Part shown: positions 17,363-25,987 of the stretch, in pieces
Layout: every line of letters starts with the position of its first letter
Position numbering within the stretch: position 1 is the stretch's first letter
Source of the DNA: JBEVJC01 sp040510375
Lineage (GTDB): Bacteria > Bacteroidota > Bacteroidia > Chitinophagales > Chitinophagaceae
Assembly: GCA_040510375.1 (NCBI GenBank)
Contig: JBEVJC010000030.1
Coordinates: 1-64,000, forward strand
Length of the DNA stretch: 64,000 bases
Direction: 5' to 3'
Notes under the pieces: generated by a model
Told to the model about the DNA's origin: nothing
The model's database searches: none
What the model saw: only the letters and a program-made list of their open reading frames with translations
Position numbers and translations under genes: made by a program

Positions 17363-17893
17363 ATGTTACCAACTACTCTTCCAGATGGTCTCGGTAAGCT
17401 CTGTTTAATTGTTGGAATTGGTATCCTGATTTGGGGCATGAATGAAGACCTTAAAGTTTCATCTCGCATAAATGATCAACCACGGTATGCAACTACCGGA
17501 AGCGACAGTTTAGACATACAAGATAAAATCATTGACAGAGCCACAAAGAATCTCATTGAAACTGCAAATAGCCTTTCGAACTTGCATGGTTGCCGTCTGA
17601 AAGCTGAACTTATCCAGGATAAACCGTACCACAGCATCGAAAATCATCGAGCTGAAATCTTTGAATACATTGAAGGCTACTACAACAGTACAAGTCTTCA
17701 TTCCGGATTGGGTAATAACAGCCTGGACGACTTTGAGCAAATTCTAATGAATCAATTATCTTCGGACGGCACAACCAATCGGCGATACATTATTCCGAAG
17801 AAAGATATTAGCGTGAGGGGGATCGACCCCCTCTCGCTAAAGCACAAACCAATCAGCTCCTCATTGCCCAAAGAAAGGGGAGTTATTTATTAA
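17363..17893 (+). CDS. chimeric frame: toxin-like N-part fused to IS3 transposase C-terminus
   Basis: Residues 1 to about 74 start with a hydrophobic segment (KLCLIVGIGILIWGM) and an acidic stretch of unknown family. Residues about 77-130 read CRLKAELIQDKPYHSIENHR and EYIEGYYNSTSLHSGLG, the conserved C-terminal region of IS3-family OrfB. A tail of about 46 residues with no homology I recognise follows. The junction near 17590 indicates recombination between an IS3 copy and another gene. A functional product is doubtful, although the frame is open throughout. Confidence 0.5.
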   Translation: MLPTTLPDGLGKLCLIVGIGILIWGMNEDLKVSSRINDQPRYATTGSDSLDIQDKIIDRATKNLIETANSLSNLHGCRLKAELIQDKPYHSIENHRAEIFEYIEGYYNSTSLHSGLGNNSLDDFEQILMNQLSSDGTTNRRYIIPKKDISVRGIDPLSLKHKPISSSLPKERGVIY

Positions 17894-17960
17894 CTAAGAG
17901 AATTTGGTGTCTGGCTGGAATGAGCCACCTCAAAGTGCCCTTCGAACAATTAAATTGCTG

Positions 17961-18335
17961 ATGAATATGTTAGTTGTGTATAAAAAATTTTGTTGCGGAT
18001 TATTTTTTCTTTTAAGAGACAAGGCGAGGTCTGATATTCCTTTTTTGGCCACATTTATGTTTACGCTATTTTTAGTACAGTTGTCTTTTTACGCTTTCGA
18101 GAGTGTTTATGAAATTTTGATGGGTAAATCTCTTACTCCAAGTCCGGTGATTGGATACTTGGCTTCCTTAATATTTGGCATACCAAATTATTTTTTTGTT
18201 TTCCGGGGCAAAAAGTTTTTAGAGTACTCCAGCGAGAAGACGCCATTCATTATGGTGATTACAATTGTAATTATAATTTTTGCAGGGAGTTTGGCTGCCA
18301 TACTAACACTTGGGCCATATGGCAGGAACCATTAA
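17961..18335 (+). CDS. membrane protein, 124 aa, paralogue of 16762-17136
   Basis: The start at ATG 17961 aligns, within two residues, with the start of the paralogue at 16762; the open frame extends upstream to 17904 but without similarity. It shares KKFCCGLFFLLRD, the YEIL segment and IFGIPNYFFVFRG, and has three predicted membrane helices. Like its paralogue it lies directly after a chimeric toxin-like frame, so an immunity role is plausible. The third helix has diverged most. Confidence 0.6.
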   Translation: MNMLVVYKKFCCGLFFLLRDKARSDIPFLATFMFTLFLVQLSFYAFESVYEILMGKSLTPSPVIGYLASLIFGIPNYFFVFRGKKFLEYSSEKTPFIMVITIVIIIFAGSLAAILTLGPYGRNH

Positions 18336-18377
18336 TAAAATGTGTTTTTGAATACCATCCGGTATTAGAGTCTTGTT

Positions 18378-18644
18378 TTGAAAAAGTATATCTCTAAACG
18401 TAACTCGGAAATCAGAAAAATCATTCTGGCGAAAAAATCATCTATTAATAATGCATGCTACAGAAATGTGATTAAATTTAGAAAGGATGACGTTACTATA
18501 CATTTCCATTGGGATCGCTGCGAAGCTAACGGGGGCACACGGCGTGAAGACCTTTGCAGTAACCTCATCGACGACATGCGGATTGATCCTAAGAGGCAGG
18601 TAAAAACTCAATACCACAAAAATTTATATTTACAATGTATTTAG
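18378..18644 (+). CDS. hypothetical protein, 88 aa
   Basis: A basic, cysteine-containing frame starting from TTG 18378, with RNSEIRKIILAKKSSINN and a histidine-rich middle (VTIHFHWDRCEANGG). It overlaps the next gene by 10 bases. I do not recognise it; it may be the tail of a larger lost gene or another toxin tip. The start codon is uncertain. Confidence 0.3.
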   Translation: MKKYISKRNSEIRKIILAKKSSINNACYRNVIKFRKDDVTIHFHWDRCEANGGTRREDLCSNLIDDMRIDPKRQVKTQYHKNLYLQCI

Positions 18645-20157
18645 CGCAATCAACTCAGTTTATAATCAAACCGTTATTAATTATTTCTTTACTACTCCTT
18701 AGTTTGATTAGTTTTTCGCAAGGAGACAGTGCCTATAACTATTACAAAAAAATTCCAGAGGATGAACTGAAAACAGACCTATCCATGTTAAAGGATAGTC
18801 TTGAAATTATTCATCCGGCATTATACAGGTTTACAAGTAGGCGCCAGTTTAATGTAGCTTATCAAGAGGCGGTCAAACAAGTCGATAGGCCATTGACGCA
18901 AACTGAATTTTATGGTATCGTTGCACCGCTTATCAGTAAAGTCGGAGATATTCATACTACGATTGAGCCATCTGATGAAGCCTTGAATTACCTGGCTACC
19001 AATGCTGGACTCTTTCCTTTTGATGTAAGAATAATTGATAAAAAAACTTTTATAGTTAGCAACAACAGTAATGATATCCGTTTTGCTGTTGGAAGTCAGA
19101 TCCTGAAAATTAACGATCAACCAATCGACAAGGTTCTGGACACGATGAGAAAATACTTTTCTGATGAGGGTCATAATCAAACCCTGCAAATTAAGCGGGT
19201 GGAACAACGTTTTGCTTTTCATTATCAGTTGGTATTCGGTTATTCAAAGTCCTTCGATATTGAATACATAAGTGAGAAAGGAAAGAACGAAAATGGAACT
19301 GTTCAATCATCGTACTTTTCGGCGATCCAGGAGAGTAGGGCAAAAAATAAATCGGAGTATCCACTTTTAAGATCTTTGTTCCCACAACCCCCATACCTGG
19401 ATCTAGCATTGGACAAAGAAAAAAATATGGCTGTGCTGACGATCAAATGGTTTCAAAATGATGTGTTACAAAGTTCAGGTGTAGCATTTAAGTCGTTCAT
19501 TGATTCTGCATTCAATGAAATCAGATTAAAAAACATTGACAATCTTATTATAGACATCCGTAACAATGGAGGCGGCGAAAGTGAGAATGCTGGTTACCTG
19601 TATTCTTACCTCACTGATAAACCTTTCCGTTTTTTATATTCAATGGAGGTAACCCAGAAAATCTATGAAGATGATAGTAGGAGAGGATTAGCCTATACGT
19701 CCCTGAAAACCACTGGCAAGTATCGCTTTACTAACCCTACAATAGAAAGCCAGCAATTTTATGGATTTAAAGAAGAACAGCCGCAGGCGAATAATTTCAG
19801 GGGAAATGTTTTTGTATTAATTGATGGTCTTACCGCATCAGCAGCACCGCAATTTGCATCATTGGTAAAACAACATAAAAGGGGAATACTTATAGGTGAG
19901 CCGGCACCGGTTCATTGCATGGTGGGTCAGGAAGGGGATACAGTTATTTTTATTTACCGAATTCAGGATTGCTCACTATGATCTCGCAATACCGGTTGTA
20001 TTTAACCAGTCCGCAGCAAATAACTAAAGATGAAGGGCTGGCCCCGGATCATACACCGACAAAGACTATCAATGATGTATTAAATGGTTTGGATAAAGAC
20101 CTTGAACTTGCTATTCGTTTGATTACGGATCAGCAACAAAAATTTCCAATCAAATAG
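18635..20157 (+). pseudogene. S41-family (C-terminal processing type) peptidase, frameshifted
   Basis: A secreted serine peptidase of the S41 family: signal peptide at residues 1-30 (hydrophobic run ending ISFSQG), an N-terminal helical domain, a PDZ-like region (VGSQILKINDQPIDKV), then IDIRNNGGGESENAG and the catalytic-serine box DGLTASAAPQF. The frame is lost near 19905-19914. The remainder (GGSGRGYSYFYLPNSGLL to the end at 20157) follows in another frame, so the natural protein was about 506 residues. The catalytic serine lies before the break, so a truncated product might keep part of the active site, but stability is doubtful. Confidence 0.85.
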
Positions 20158-20200
20158 GTGTTGTACAGCAATTTTTTATAAAATTAACAGGCTAAGCTGC

Positions 20201-20587
20201 TTGAAATATGTGCAGGATCAGGTAAAAGAAACTTACAAAGACGGTAGTGTTACTAAAGACGGAGAGACATATAATGTTAAATTTGATATAAAGGTCGAAA
20301 TCAATGAAGATATTCAAACAAAAGATTTAAAAAAGGGAGAAAATATTGTTACCACCGACGATTGTCAGGGCCGCGGGGTCACAACTTCCAGTTCTTCTGG
20401 CCAAAACAACATATCGCGCGTTGGAGAAATCGGAAGTATTACTTCTGTGCATGAGATAGGTCACCAGCTTGGGATTGTTTATAGATACATATCGGGCCCC
20501 AATGCCGATGCTTCTGGTTCCAATGTCTCGGTCAGTGATGATGGATATGAGAATTCAATAATGGGAGCAGATAGATGTAACTTGTAA
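20201..20587 (+). CDS. HEIGH zincin domain, toxin-like C-terminal fragment, 128 aa
   Basis: The frame has TSVHEIGHQLG, an HExxH zinc motif, and about 45 residues later NSIMGADR, which resembles a metzincin Met-turn. The third metzincin ligand expected after HxxG is tyrosine, not histidine. There is no ATG; the frame is open upstream of the TTG at 20201, so this is probably the C-terminal domain of a larger secreted or polymorphic-toxin protein separated from its carrier. Peptidase activity is predicted from the motif only. Neighbouring remnants on both sides fit an orphan module array. Confidence 0.55.
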   Translation: MKYVQDQVKETYKDGSVTKDGETYNVKFDIKVEINEDIQTKDLKKGENIVTTDDCQGRGVTTSSSSGQNNISRVGEIGSITSVHEIGHQLGIVYRYISGPNADASGSNVSVSDDGYENSIMGADRCNL

Positions 20588-20613
20588 TTATGAAACATAT
20601 TTTCTGAAATTAT

Positions 20614-22407
20614 ATGACAACCACTAACACGCATTGCTTGCCGCTCTGTGGCAAAAAACTTCTTGTCTTTATTTTGTTTTTATCGGGTCTTCAAACCTTC
20701 GCGCAACCGACAGCGGAGAATTACCCGGTCGATCCGGCAAGTCTTGAACAACCCGGTGTTCCCAAAGGTGAAGTATTAAAACTTACTTTCGATCGATCGG
20801 TTGTATTCCCTGGCACAACCCGCTATTGCTGGATTTACATCCCCGCGCAATACAAACCTGAAACTCCTGCATGCGTTTACGTAAACCAGGACGGCATTCA
20901 ATGGAGAGCTCCCACCGTCTTCGATAACCTTATCCATAAAAAGGAGATGCCTATTACTATCGGTGTATTTATTTCTCCGGGAAAGGTTCTGGCCGACAGT
21001 GGTTCTGATGCGTTAAGCCGCATTAACCGAAGCTTTGAATACGATGGCCTTGGTGATGCTTACGCACGATTTATCCTCTCGGAAATCTTACCTGAGGTTG
21101 AAAAAATGAAAGCCACCAATGGCAGAGCTATTCGGTTATCAAAAGCTGGTAATGATCGGGCTATAGGAGGATCAAGCAGCGGAGCCGTTTGCGCTTTTAC
21201 CGCCGCTTGGGAAAAACCATCAGAATTCTCCCGGGTGTTCAGTGCAATAGGCACTTATGTTGGGTTACGGGGAGCTGATCGTTATCCCACATTGATCCGG
21301 AAGTATGAACCTAAACCGATCAGGATCTTTTTACAGGATGGAATAAATGACCTCAATATCTATGCAGGTGATTGGTGGAAAGCCAATGAAACGATGGAAC
21401 GTGCTTTAACCTTTGCAGGTTATGAAGTGAACCATGTGTGGGGTGAAGGTGCACATAATGGAAATCATGGAACGGCAATATTCGCCCAGGCGATGCGGTG
21501 GTTATGGAAGGACTGGCCACAACCGGTAAAAACAGGTTCAACGAAGAATCAATTCCTCCAAGATCTTCTCATACCGGGCGAGGAATGGGAATTGGTGGGA
21601 GAGGGTTACCAGTTTACGGAAGGAACCGCCGTGAATGCATCCGGTGAAGTTTATTACCAGGATATACCCACCTCAAATACATATAAGGTGAGCCCGGATG
21701 GAAAATTATCAAGGCTCGATCTCGATGCAAAAAGATCGAGTGGTACCCACTTTGACGCAAATGGAAGACGTTATACCCTTGCAGGCGCCACCAAACAAAT
21801 CCTGGTTTACGATGCCGCCGGCAAAGAAACAGTATTTGCAGATAGTATTGCTGGCAACGACCTGGTGATAGCGCGCAATGGGAATATATATGTTACTATG
21901 CCCGATGGTGCAATAAAGCCTGGTAAACTGATGTTGTTCCGCAGCAATGGTGAACGGCAAGTCATAGATGAAGGTTTGAAATTCCCAAATGGCATAACCT
22001 TGTCGCCTGATCAGACACAATTATATGTTACAGAGTCTGCCTCTCATTGGGTCTGGGTTTATAAAATAAAACCAGATGGCACGCTCACATACAAACAACG
22101 TTATGGCTGGCTACATTTTCCTGATGCCGAAGGAAATGCATGGTCAGACGGTTTAAAGTGTGATACGGCAGGCAGGATCTATGTGAGCTCAAGAATCGGG
22201 ATCCAGGTACTGGATCAATTAGGAAGAGTGAATGCCATACTTCCTCTTCCTCCATCAAAAGAAATGTCTTCTAATGTTTGTTTTGGCGGCCCTGCTTTTA
22301 ATATACTCTACGTAAGTTGCGGCGATAAGATTTATCGTCGTAAATTGAAAACGAAGGGTGTTAATGGTTTTGAAACACCACACAAACCGAATAATCCTTC
22401 ACTTTAA
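20614..22407 (+). CDS. secreted esterase fused to SMP-30/gluconolactonase-like propeller, 597 aa
   Basis: A signal peptide (hydrophobic run to AQPTAEN, about residue 31) sends it to the periplasm or surface. Residues about 45-305 form an alpha/beta-hydrolase of the Fes/esterase-D kind: nucleophile box GGSSSGA, DGINDLN as the acid and WGEGAHNGNHG with the histidine. Residues about 320-585 form a six-bladed beta-propeller of the SMP-30/gluconolactonase family (FTEGTAVNASGEVYYQD, LKFPNGITLSPDQ, NAWSDGLKCDTAGRIYV). The combination suggests hydrolysis of a sugar ester and a lactone in plant-polysaccharide breakdown. A remnant of a ThuA-like gene follows directly, so the original locus was larger. 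Confidence 0.85.
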   Translation: MTTTNTHCLPLCGKKLLVFILFLSGLQTFAQPTAENYPVDPASLEQPGVPKGEVLKLTFDRSVVFPGTTRYCWIYIPAQYKPETPACVYVNQDGIQWRAPTVFDNLIHKKEMPITIGVFISPGKVLADSGSDALSRINRSFEYDGLGDAYARFILSEILPEVEKMKATNGRAIRLSKAGNDRAIGGSSSGAVCAFTAAWEKPSEFSRVFSAIGTYVGLRGADRYPTLIRKYEPKPIRIFLQDGINDLNIYAGDWWKANETMERALTFAGYEVNHVWGEGAHNGNHGTAIFAQAMRWLWKDWPQPVKTGSTKNQFLQDLLIPGEEWELVGEGYQFTEGTAVNASGEVYYQDIPTSNTYKVSPDGKLSRLDLDAKRSSGTHFDANGRRYTLAGATKQILVYDAAGKETVFADSIAGNDLVIARNGNIYVTMPDGAIKPGKLMLFRSNGERQVIDEGLKFPNGITLSPDQTQLYVTESASHWVWVYKIKPDGTLTYKQRYGWLHFPDAEGNAWSDGLKCDTAGRIYVSSRIGIQVLDQLGRVNAILPLPPSKEMSSNVCFGGPAFNILYVSCGDKIYRRKLKTKGVNGFETPHKPNNPSL

Positions 22408-22409
22408 TA

Positions 22410-22496
22410 GGTTTACTGGATGCTATCAGAAATAACGGAACGGGCATGGCCGGGTGGCATGGTGGTATGGGTGACTCATTCCGGAACAATCCCTGA
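22410..22496 (+). pseudogene. ThuA-like domain remnant
   Basis: A frame without a start directly after the esterase gene encodes DAIRNNGTGMAGWHGGMGDS, characteristic of ThuA/trehalose-utilisation-type glutamine-amidotransferase-fold proteins. Only about 28 residues survive before unrelated sequence. ThuA-like genes commonly accompany sugar-lactone enzymes, which fits the upstream gene. Confidence 0.6.
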
Positions 22497-22731
22497 TGGC
22501 GATCCAGCAAAAAGTCTTCCGGGTGATAATAAGCGGTCGATGATGTCGTCTTCATTTACGATATCAGTAGATAAAGATGGAGTTTTTACCGGAGTTCAAC
22601 AGGGAAAAACTACCTACACAATGGCCGAATGGAATAAAATGATGCAGGGGCAGCCATTAGATAAAAACGATGGGTTTAGGGGTTATGGTGGTGGAGACGT
22701 TGGAGGATCTGGAGCGGGTGGTAAATGGTAA
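22420..22731 (+). CDS. toxin-tail-like frame ending in a glycine-rich tail, 103 aa
   Basis: The first 20 codons overlap the ThuA remnant in another frame and are probably not real. From about residue 26 the frame encodes SLPGDNKRSMMSSSFTISVDKDG and ends in a GGGDVGGSGAGGKW-type tail. It sits just before a lipoprotein gene, as toxin tips elsewhere in this block do, so it is likely the last part of a displaced polymorphic-toxin gene. Activity unknown. Confidence 0.4.
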   Translation: MLSEITERAWPGGMVVWVTHSGTIPDGDPAKSLPGDNKRSMMSSSFTISVDKDGVFTGVQQGKTTYTMAEWNKMMQGQPLDKNDGFRGYGGGDVGGSGAGGKW

Positions 22732-22747
22732 AATTAAAATCAAAGAA

Positions 22748-23251
22748 ATGAAATCTATGACTATTACGTTAGTATACTTGTTATCAGCTTTACAGTTTAT
22801 CGTCTCTTGTGGCTCACAACCTGAGCCAGAAACATACTTACTTCCTCAAGACTTTACTGGAAAAGTCAATATTATTTTTAACCAAGCCAATGGCGAGCCG
22901 GTAAAGTATGAAAATGGCAGACGAGTATATGAGATACCAGCAAACGGTATTCTGTTAACACAGTTTAAGGACGAAGACGGAATAATAGATCATGAATATT
23001 ATTATGTGGACTCAGCAGGAAACAGAACTCGGTTAAATGTTTTTTCTGATGATGAGAAAGAAAAAGCCACTAATGCTGGCGTGTTCAGGGATGGAACTGT
23101 GGGGGTTTATGGCAACTCAAGTGATCCTAAGTCGCTTTCTTATCAAGAGTTCTATATTGCTAGTGGAAATGAATTTGAAATGTATTTTACACCTCAATAT
23201 CAAAAAGACTTTGTTGATAAGGTCAGGCTACTTACAGGCTATAACTTTTAA
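22748..23251 (+). CDS. DUF6843-like lipoprotein, candidate immunity protein, 167 aa
   Basis: The ATG at 22748 begins a lipoprotein signal (hydrophobic run to VSCGS, cysteine near residue 20); the open frame upstream to 22670 overlaps the toxin-like tail and lacks signal-like features. The mature domain starts LLPQDFTGKVNIIFNQANGEP and has YEIPANGILLTQF, the pattern of DUF6843 lipoproteins. It should be anchored facing the periplasm. Its position after a toxin-like tail suggests an immunity role (inferred). Confidence 0.7.
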   Translation: MKSMTITLVYLLSALQFIVSCGSQPEPETYLLPQDFTGKVNIIFNQANGEPVKYENGRRVYEIPANGILLTQFKDEDGIIDHEYYYVDSAGNRTRLNVFSDDEKEKATNAGVFRDGTVGVYGNSSDPKSLSYQEFYIASGNEFEMYFTPQYQKDFVDKVRLLTGYNF

Positions 23252-23847
23252 TTTCTGAATTCTATATCATCCCTGGTGTTGAACTTTCCGTCCTTGCCAG
23301 AAGAAACTAATATGAATGTCGTTCCATTATTGTCAGTTTTATATTGATATGGGTTGCCCCAATCATCCTTGTCCCATCCAATCCTCATTGGGTTGTTAGT
23401 TATCAAAGTTTTAAGATCTGTAGGGTAAGTCTTTTTACTTTCTTTGTAAAAATCTAATGCGAGTACCATCTCTTTACAGGTATTTATGGTATTACGTTTT
23501 TTTAAAAAATTTTGTCCAAAAAATAATAAACATGCGGTAGCTACTATAAACGCCGATACTGTTATAACTGCTATTTTTAACGATCCCTGTAAAGCTTTTG
23601 TATCTATTTTTTTAAGTGCATCAGTGGTATTGTTCAATACACTTCGAACTGTCTTGTTAGGTTGAGGTATATGGATTTTTTTATTGGCAGCGATAAGGCC
23701 GGCTCCGAACAACATAATTAGAATATAAATAAGAGAGGGCCAGAATCCAAAAAATAGCATACCAATATTAAGCACCAGGCCAATTACAAACAGAATCTTG
23801 CCTGCAATTTTTATTAAAATCCGAAATGTGTTTGATAGCTTTTCCAT
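23248..23847 (-). CDS. membrane protein with GspG-like C-terminal domain, 199 aa
   Basis: Two hydrophobic stretches near residues 10-52 and one near 90-112 anchor the protein. The C-terminal part (WDKDDWGNPYQYK, FILVSSGKDGKFNTRDDIEF) matches the calcium-binding end of type II secretion major pseudopilins (GspG). The usual N-terminal prepilin cleavage motif is absent, so it is not a true pseudopilin but a membrane protein with a displayed GspG-like module. Its end overlaps the convergent lipoprotein gene by 4 bases. The adjacent XRE fragment lies one base upstream on the same strand. Confidence 0.65.
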   Translation of the reverse strand: MEKLSNTFRILIKIAGKILFVIGLVLNIGMLFFGFWPSLIYILIMLFGAGLIAANKKIHIPQPNKTVRSVLNNTTDALKKIDTKALQGSLKIAVITVSAFIVATACLLFFGQNFLKKRNTINTCKEMVLALDFYKESKKTYPTDLKTLITNNPMRIGWDKDDWGNPYQYKTDNNGTTFILVSSGKDGKFNTRDDIEFRN

Positions 23848-23848
23848 G

Positions 23849-24110
23849 TTATTGTGCGTAAGCTTTTTTTGCTTTATGATCTCTTAGGAAAACGTCCATT
23901 AGTGCGAACAGGTGTGCTTTGTCTTGTTCGGGGAGTTGTTGTATACCGGTGATCCTTTTTAAGAGTGTTTTATCGAGGAGCAGGTTGGTTTTACCAGCCA
24001 GATAGTCGAGTGATACATCGAGTGCATCGGCCATTTTAGCGGCTACTTCCACGAAAGGCACTAGCTTCCAGCTGGTAGCGGAATTGCATAAGGTTAGCCC
24101 GATTGAGTGG
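23849..24110 (-). pseudogene. XRE-family regulator, C-terminal fragment
   Basis: The open frame 23849-24061 encodes the end of a helix-turn-helix domain (AKMADALDVSLDYLAG) and a helical tail with PEQDKAHLFALMD, typical of small Cro/CI-type repressors in Bacteroidota. The N-terminal recognition helices are missing or out of frame in the DNA just upstream. It lies one base from the downstream membrane gene, so it probably once controlled that operon. Confidence 0.65.
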
Positions 24111-24378
24111 AACTTTTAAGTCCTCATCATCTGCTGAGATTCCAAGTGCCAGCCAGTTATCGAGTTCGTTTCGAATCTGTGTCAGATATAAAAGCTAAAA
24201 AACTCGGCAATCACAGTTTCAGGGTTTTCTATTTCAGATGGTGTTAATCTTATAGGGCGATGGGAGAGGAAGGGAGGGAAGTTCATGTATTTCATGATAG
24301 AAGGTTTAGGAAGCAAAGATAATAAATGCTACTTATTATAGCCGATATTTGGAAATAAATTCTTTCCTTCAAACAGTA

Positions 24379-24623
24379 TGGCTGAGGTAAAAAAAAATCC
24401 AAATTTGAATTACAGATTGTTGATAGGGTGCGCCTGTTGCGGCAGGAGCATGGCTTTTCGCAGGCGGATATCGCTGCGATTATTGGCGTGAGTCGTGGAT
24501 TTGTTGGTTAAATTGAAAGCCCCAAACTTTCGACAGTATACAGCTTGAATCAATTGAACGCACTGGCATTGGAATTTGAGTGTTCCCCGCAGGATTTTAT
24601 TCCGAAGAAGGCGGTTGAATGAT
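24379..24623 (+). pseudogene. XRE-family regulator with frameshift and stop
   Basis: After ATG 24379 a run of nine A residues shifts the frame. The following 30 codons encode a clear helix-turn-helix (VRLLRQEHGFSQADIAAIIG) interrupted by TAA (just after SRGFVG), and the tail LNALALEFECSPQDFIPKKA continues in the same frame to TGA 24621-24623. The intact gene would have been about 80 residues. Both lesions indicate decay. Confidence 0.75.
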
Positions 24624-24707
24624 GTTTAACTCCTACCTCAATACGGATTGTAAAGTATGCCAGCATCTCTTGACTCACAATGTCCTTTTTTGTGGGAGGA
24701 TGTCTTA

Positions 24708-24848
24708 TTAACTTGGGTTACTACCCCAGACTTCTCTGACAAACGAACGGCTTCTTCCATGAAAGCCCGATTGTTATTGATTTTACTTCTCAGCGAATTA
24801 AATCATGATCTTTGAACCTTAACCTGGTGTCCGTCAAAGTAAGGCAAG
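24708..24848 (-). mobile_element. IS3 end remnant (OrfA 5' part plus terminal sequence)
   Basis: This stretch matches 16375-16515 of the IS3 element at about 80% or more by eye. It contains the first 25-30 codons of OrfA on the minus strand and the element end CTTAACCTGGTGTCCGTCAA at 24818-24837. Nothing of OrfB is present nearby. It is the scar of a second copy deleted from the inside. Confidence 0.75.
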
Positions 24849-24974
24849 CTCAATCAATCGCGTAACCCTATCCCCGGTTAAACACTTAGATTAAGCTCCC
24901 ATTATGAAATTTTCCTTCCTAATTGCAAAAGACAGAACGATTTTGTTAGATTTGGCACCTAAGTCCAAAAAAAA

Positions 24975-25103
24975 ATGCCAAATACCTGTAGCCCTGAGTT
25001 TGGAGCATTAATTAGTAGCCAGCGTAAACTGAAGAAAATGCCATTGCGAAAGGTAGCTGCCGTATTGGATATTGATACATCAAAACGCACAAGACTTGGG
25101 TAA
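24975..25103 (+). pseudogene. XRE-family regulator N-terminal fragment
   Basis: ATG 24975 starts a frame with FGALISSQRKLKKMPLRKVAAVLDID, the first helices of a Cro/CI-type domain, which then breaks off near 25070 where toxin-like coding begins in another frame. The upstream region has a run of A residues but no clear promoter. It is the third decayed XRE fragment within 1.3 kb. Confidence 0.6.
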
Positions 25104-25326
25104 GACGCTCGCCCTGGAGTTAGGAGTTGCACATGAAGATTTAGCGAAAGGCCCTGTTGCCGGGCGAGCTATGGATTTGAATAACAATAACTGGGGAGCC
25201 ACTTGGGGAGAAAATAATCCCGATGGTACTTATCAAGATTTTATAAATGCATTCAATCACGCTGTCGCTGCCGGCGATATTATTATTCTTGAGGCCGGTA
25301 AAGGTACTGTTACAACAACTAATTAA
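25072..25326 (+). pseudogene. polymorphic-toxin-like C-terminal tail, 84 codons
   Basis: The frame contains GRAMDLNNNNWGATWG and a helical LGVAHEDLAKGPVA segment. It resembles the end of DUF6973-type domains found at the C-termini of Rhs-like and other secreted proteins in Bacteroidota. There is no plausible start: the frame begins inside the XRE fragment, so the carrier was deleted. It ends 27 bases before the second copy of the candidate immunity lipoprotein. Toxin activity is not established. Confidence 0.5.
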
Positions 25327-25353
25327 AATATCAAAACCCTAATTTAATAGACA

Positions 25354-25842
25354 ATGAAAACACTTCGTATTTTATTTATAATAACTCTTTGGAGTACGCT
25401 TTCTTGTAATGCGCAAAAATCTAACGATTCTTGTTTTATTTCGATGAAGGACTCGCTTGTTTCTATTGACGAAGGAAAAGTCATTGATCTGACCAAATTG
25501 AATTGTATAAAATGGGATGAGCTTGTTCTCATCCCTCCTTCTTTTTCTAGAAGTTTCGTTGAAGAGTATGCAAAAATTAACCTACCCAAAGATGTAGATT
25601 ACAGCTGGGTGACTGATGGGGAAGGTAAAGGTTGGTGGGTTTTATTTTTAGATAAAAAAAATGTTATTTCATATTTTTTTTTAAATAGAGTAGACGTGGA
25701 CTTCAGTAAGATATCATCTTCGCTCAATCAGATAGATGTTGTTTTGCTCCCAAAATCAAAGGCGAAATTTATAACATTTGCTACTGGTGACTTTTTTTTT
25801 GATTCAACAGAAAAAGTCATTGATGTAAAGCTTAAGAATTGA
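25354..25842 (+). CDS. lipoprotein, candidate immunity protein, copy 2 (162 aa)
   Basis: Nearly identical to the gene at 13562-14050, with about seven amino-acid differences scattered along the length and the same lipobox (LSC). DNA homology starts at the start codon and ends about 15 bases after the stop codon, so only the gene was copied. Here it follows a different toxin-like tail. Conservation with mostly mild substitutions suggests both copies were kept under selection. The immunity role is inferred. Confidence 0.65.
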   Translation: MKTLRILFIITLWSTLSCNAQKSNDSCFISMKDSLVSIDEGKVIDLTKLNCIKWDELVLIPPSFSRSFVEEYAKINLPKDVDYSWVTDGEGKGWWVLFLDKKNVISYFFLNRVDVDFSKISSSLNQIDVVLLPKSKAKFITFATGDFFFDSTEKVIDVKLKN

Positions 25843-25987
25843 GTAGTATTTCGTAGTTATTTAATATCTATCTGAAATAGCATTTTCTTCAGCTTGGGAA
25901 AAGAAGTCGCATTTTAGCGTGATTCGCAGGTACCACATAGCTACATTATCGTAACAAATTAATATTTTCACGTATAATCAGATCTGT

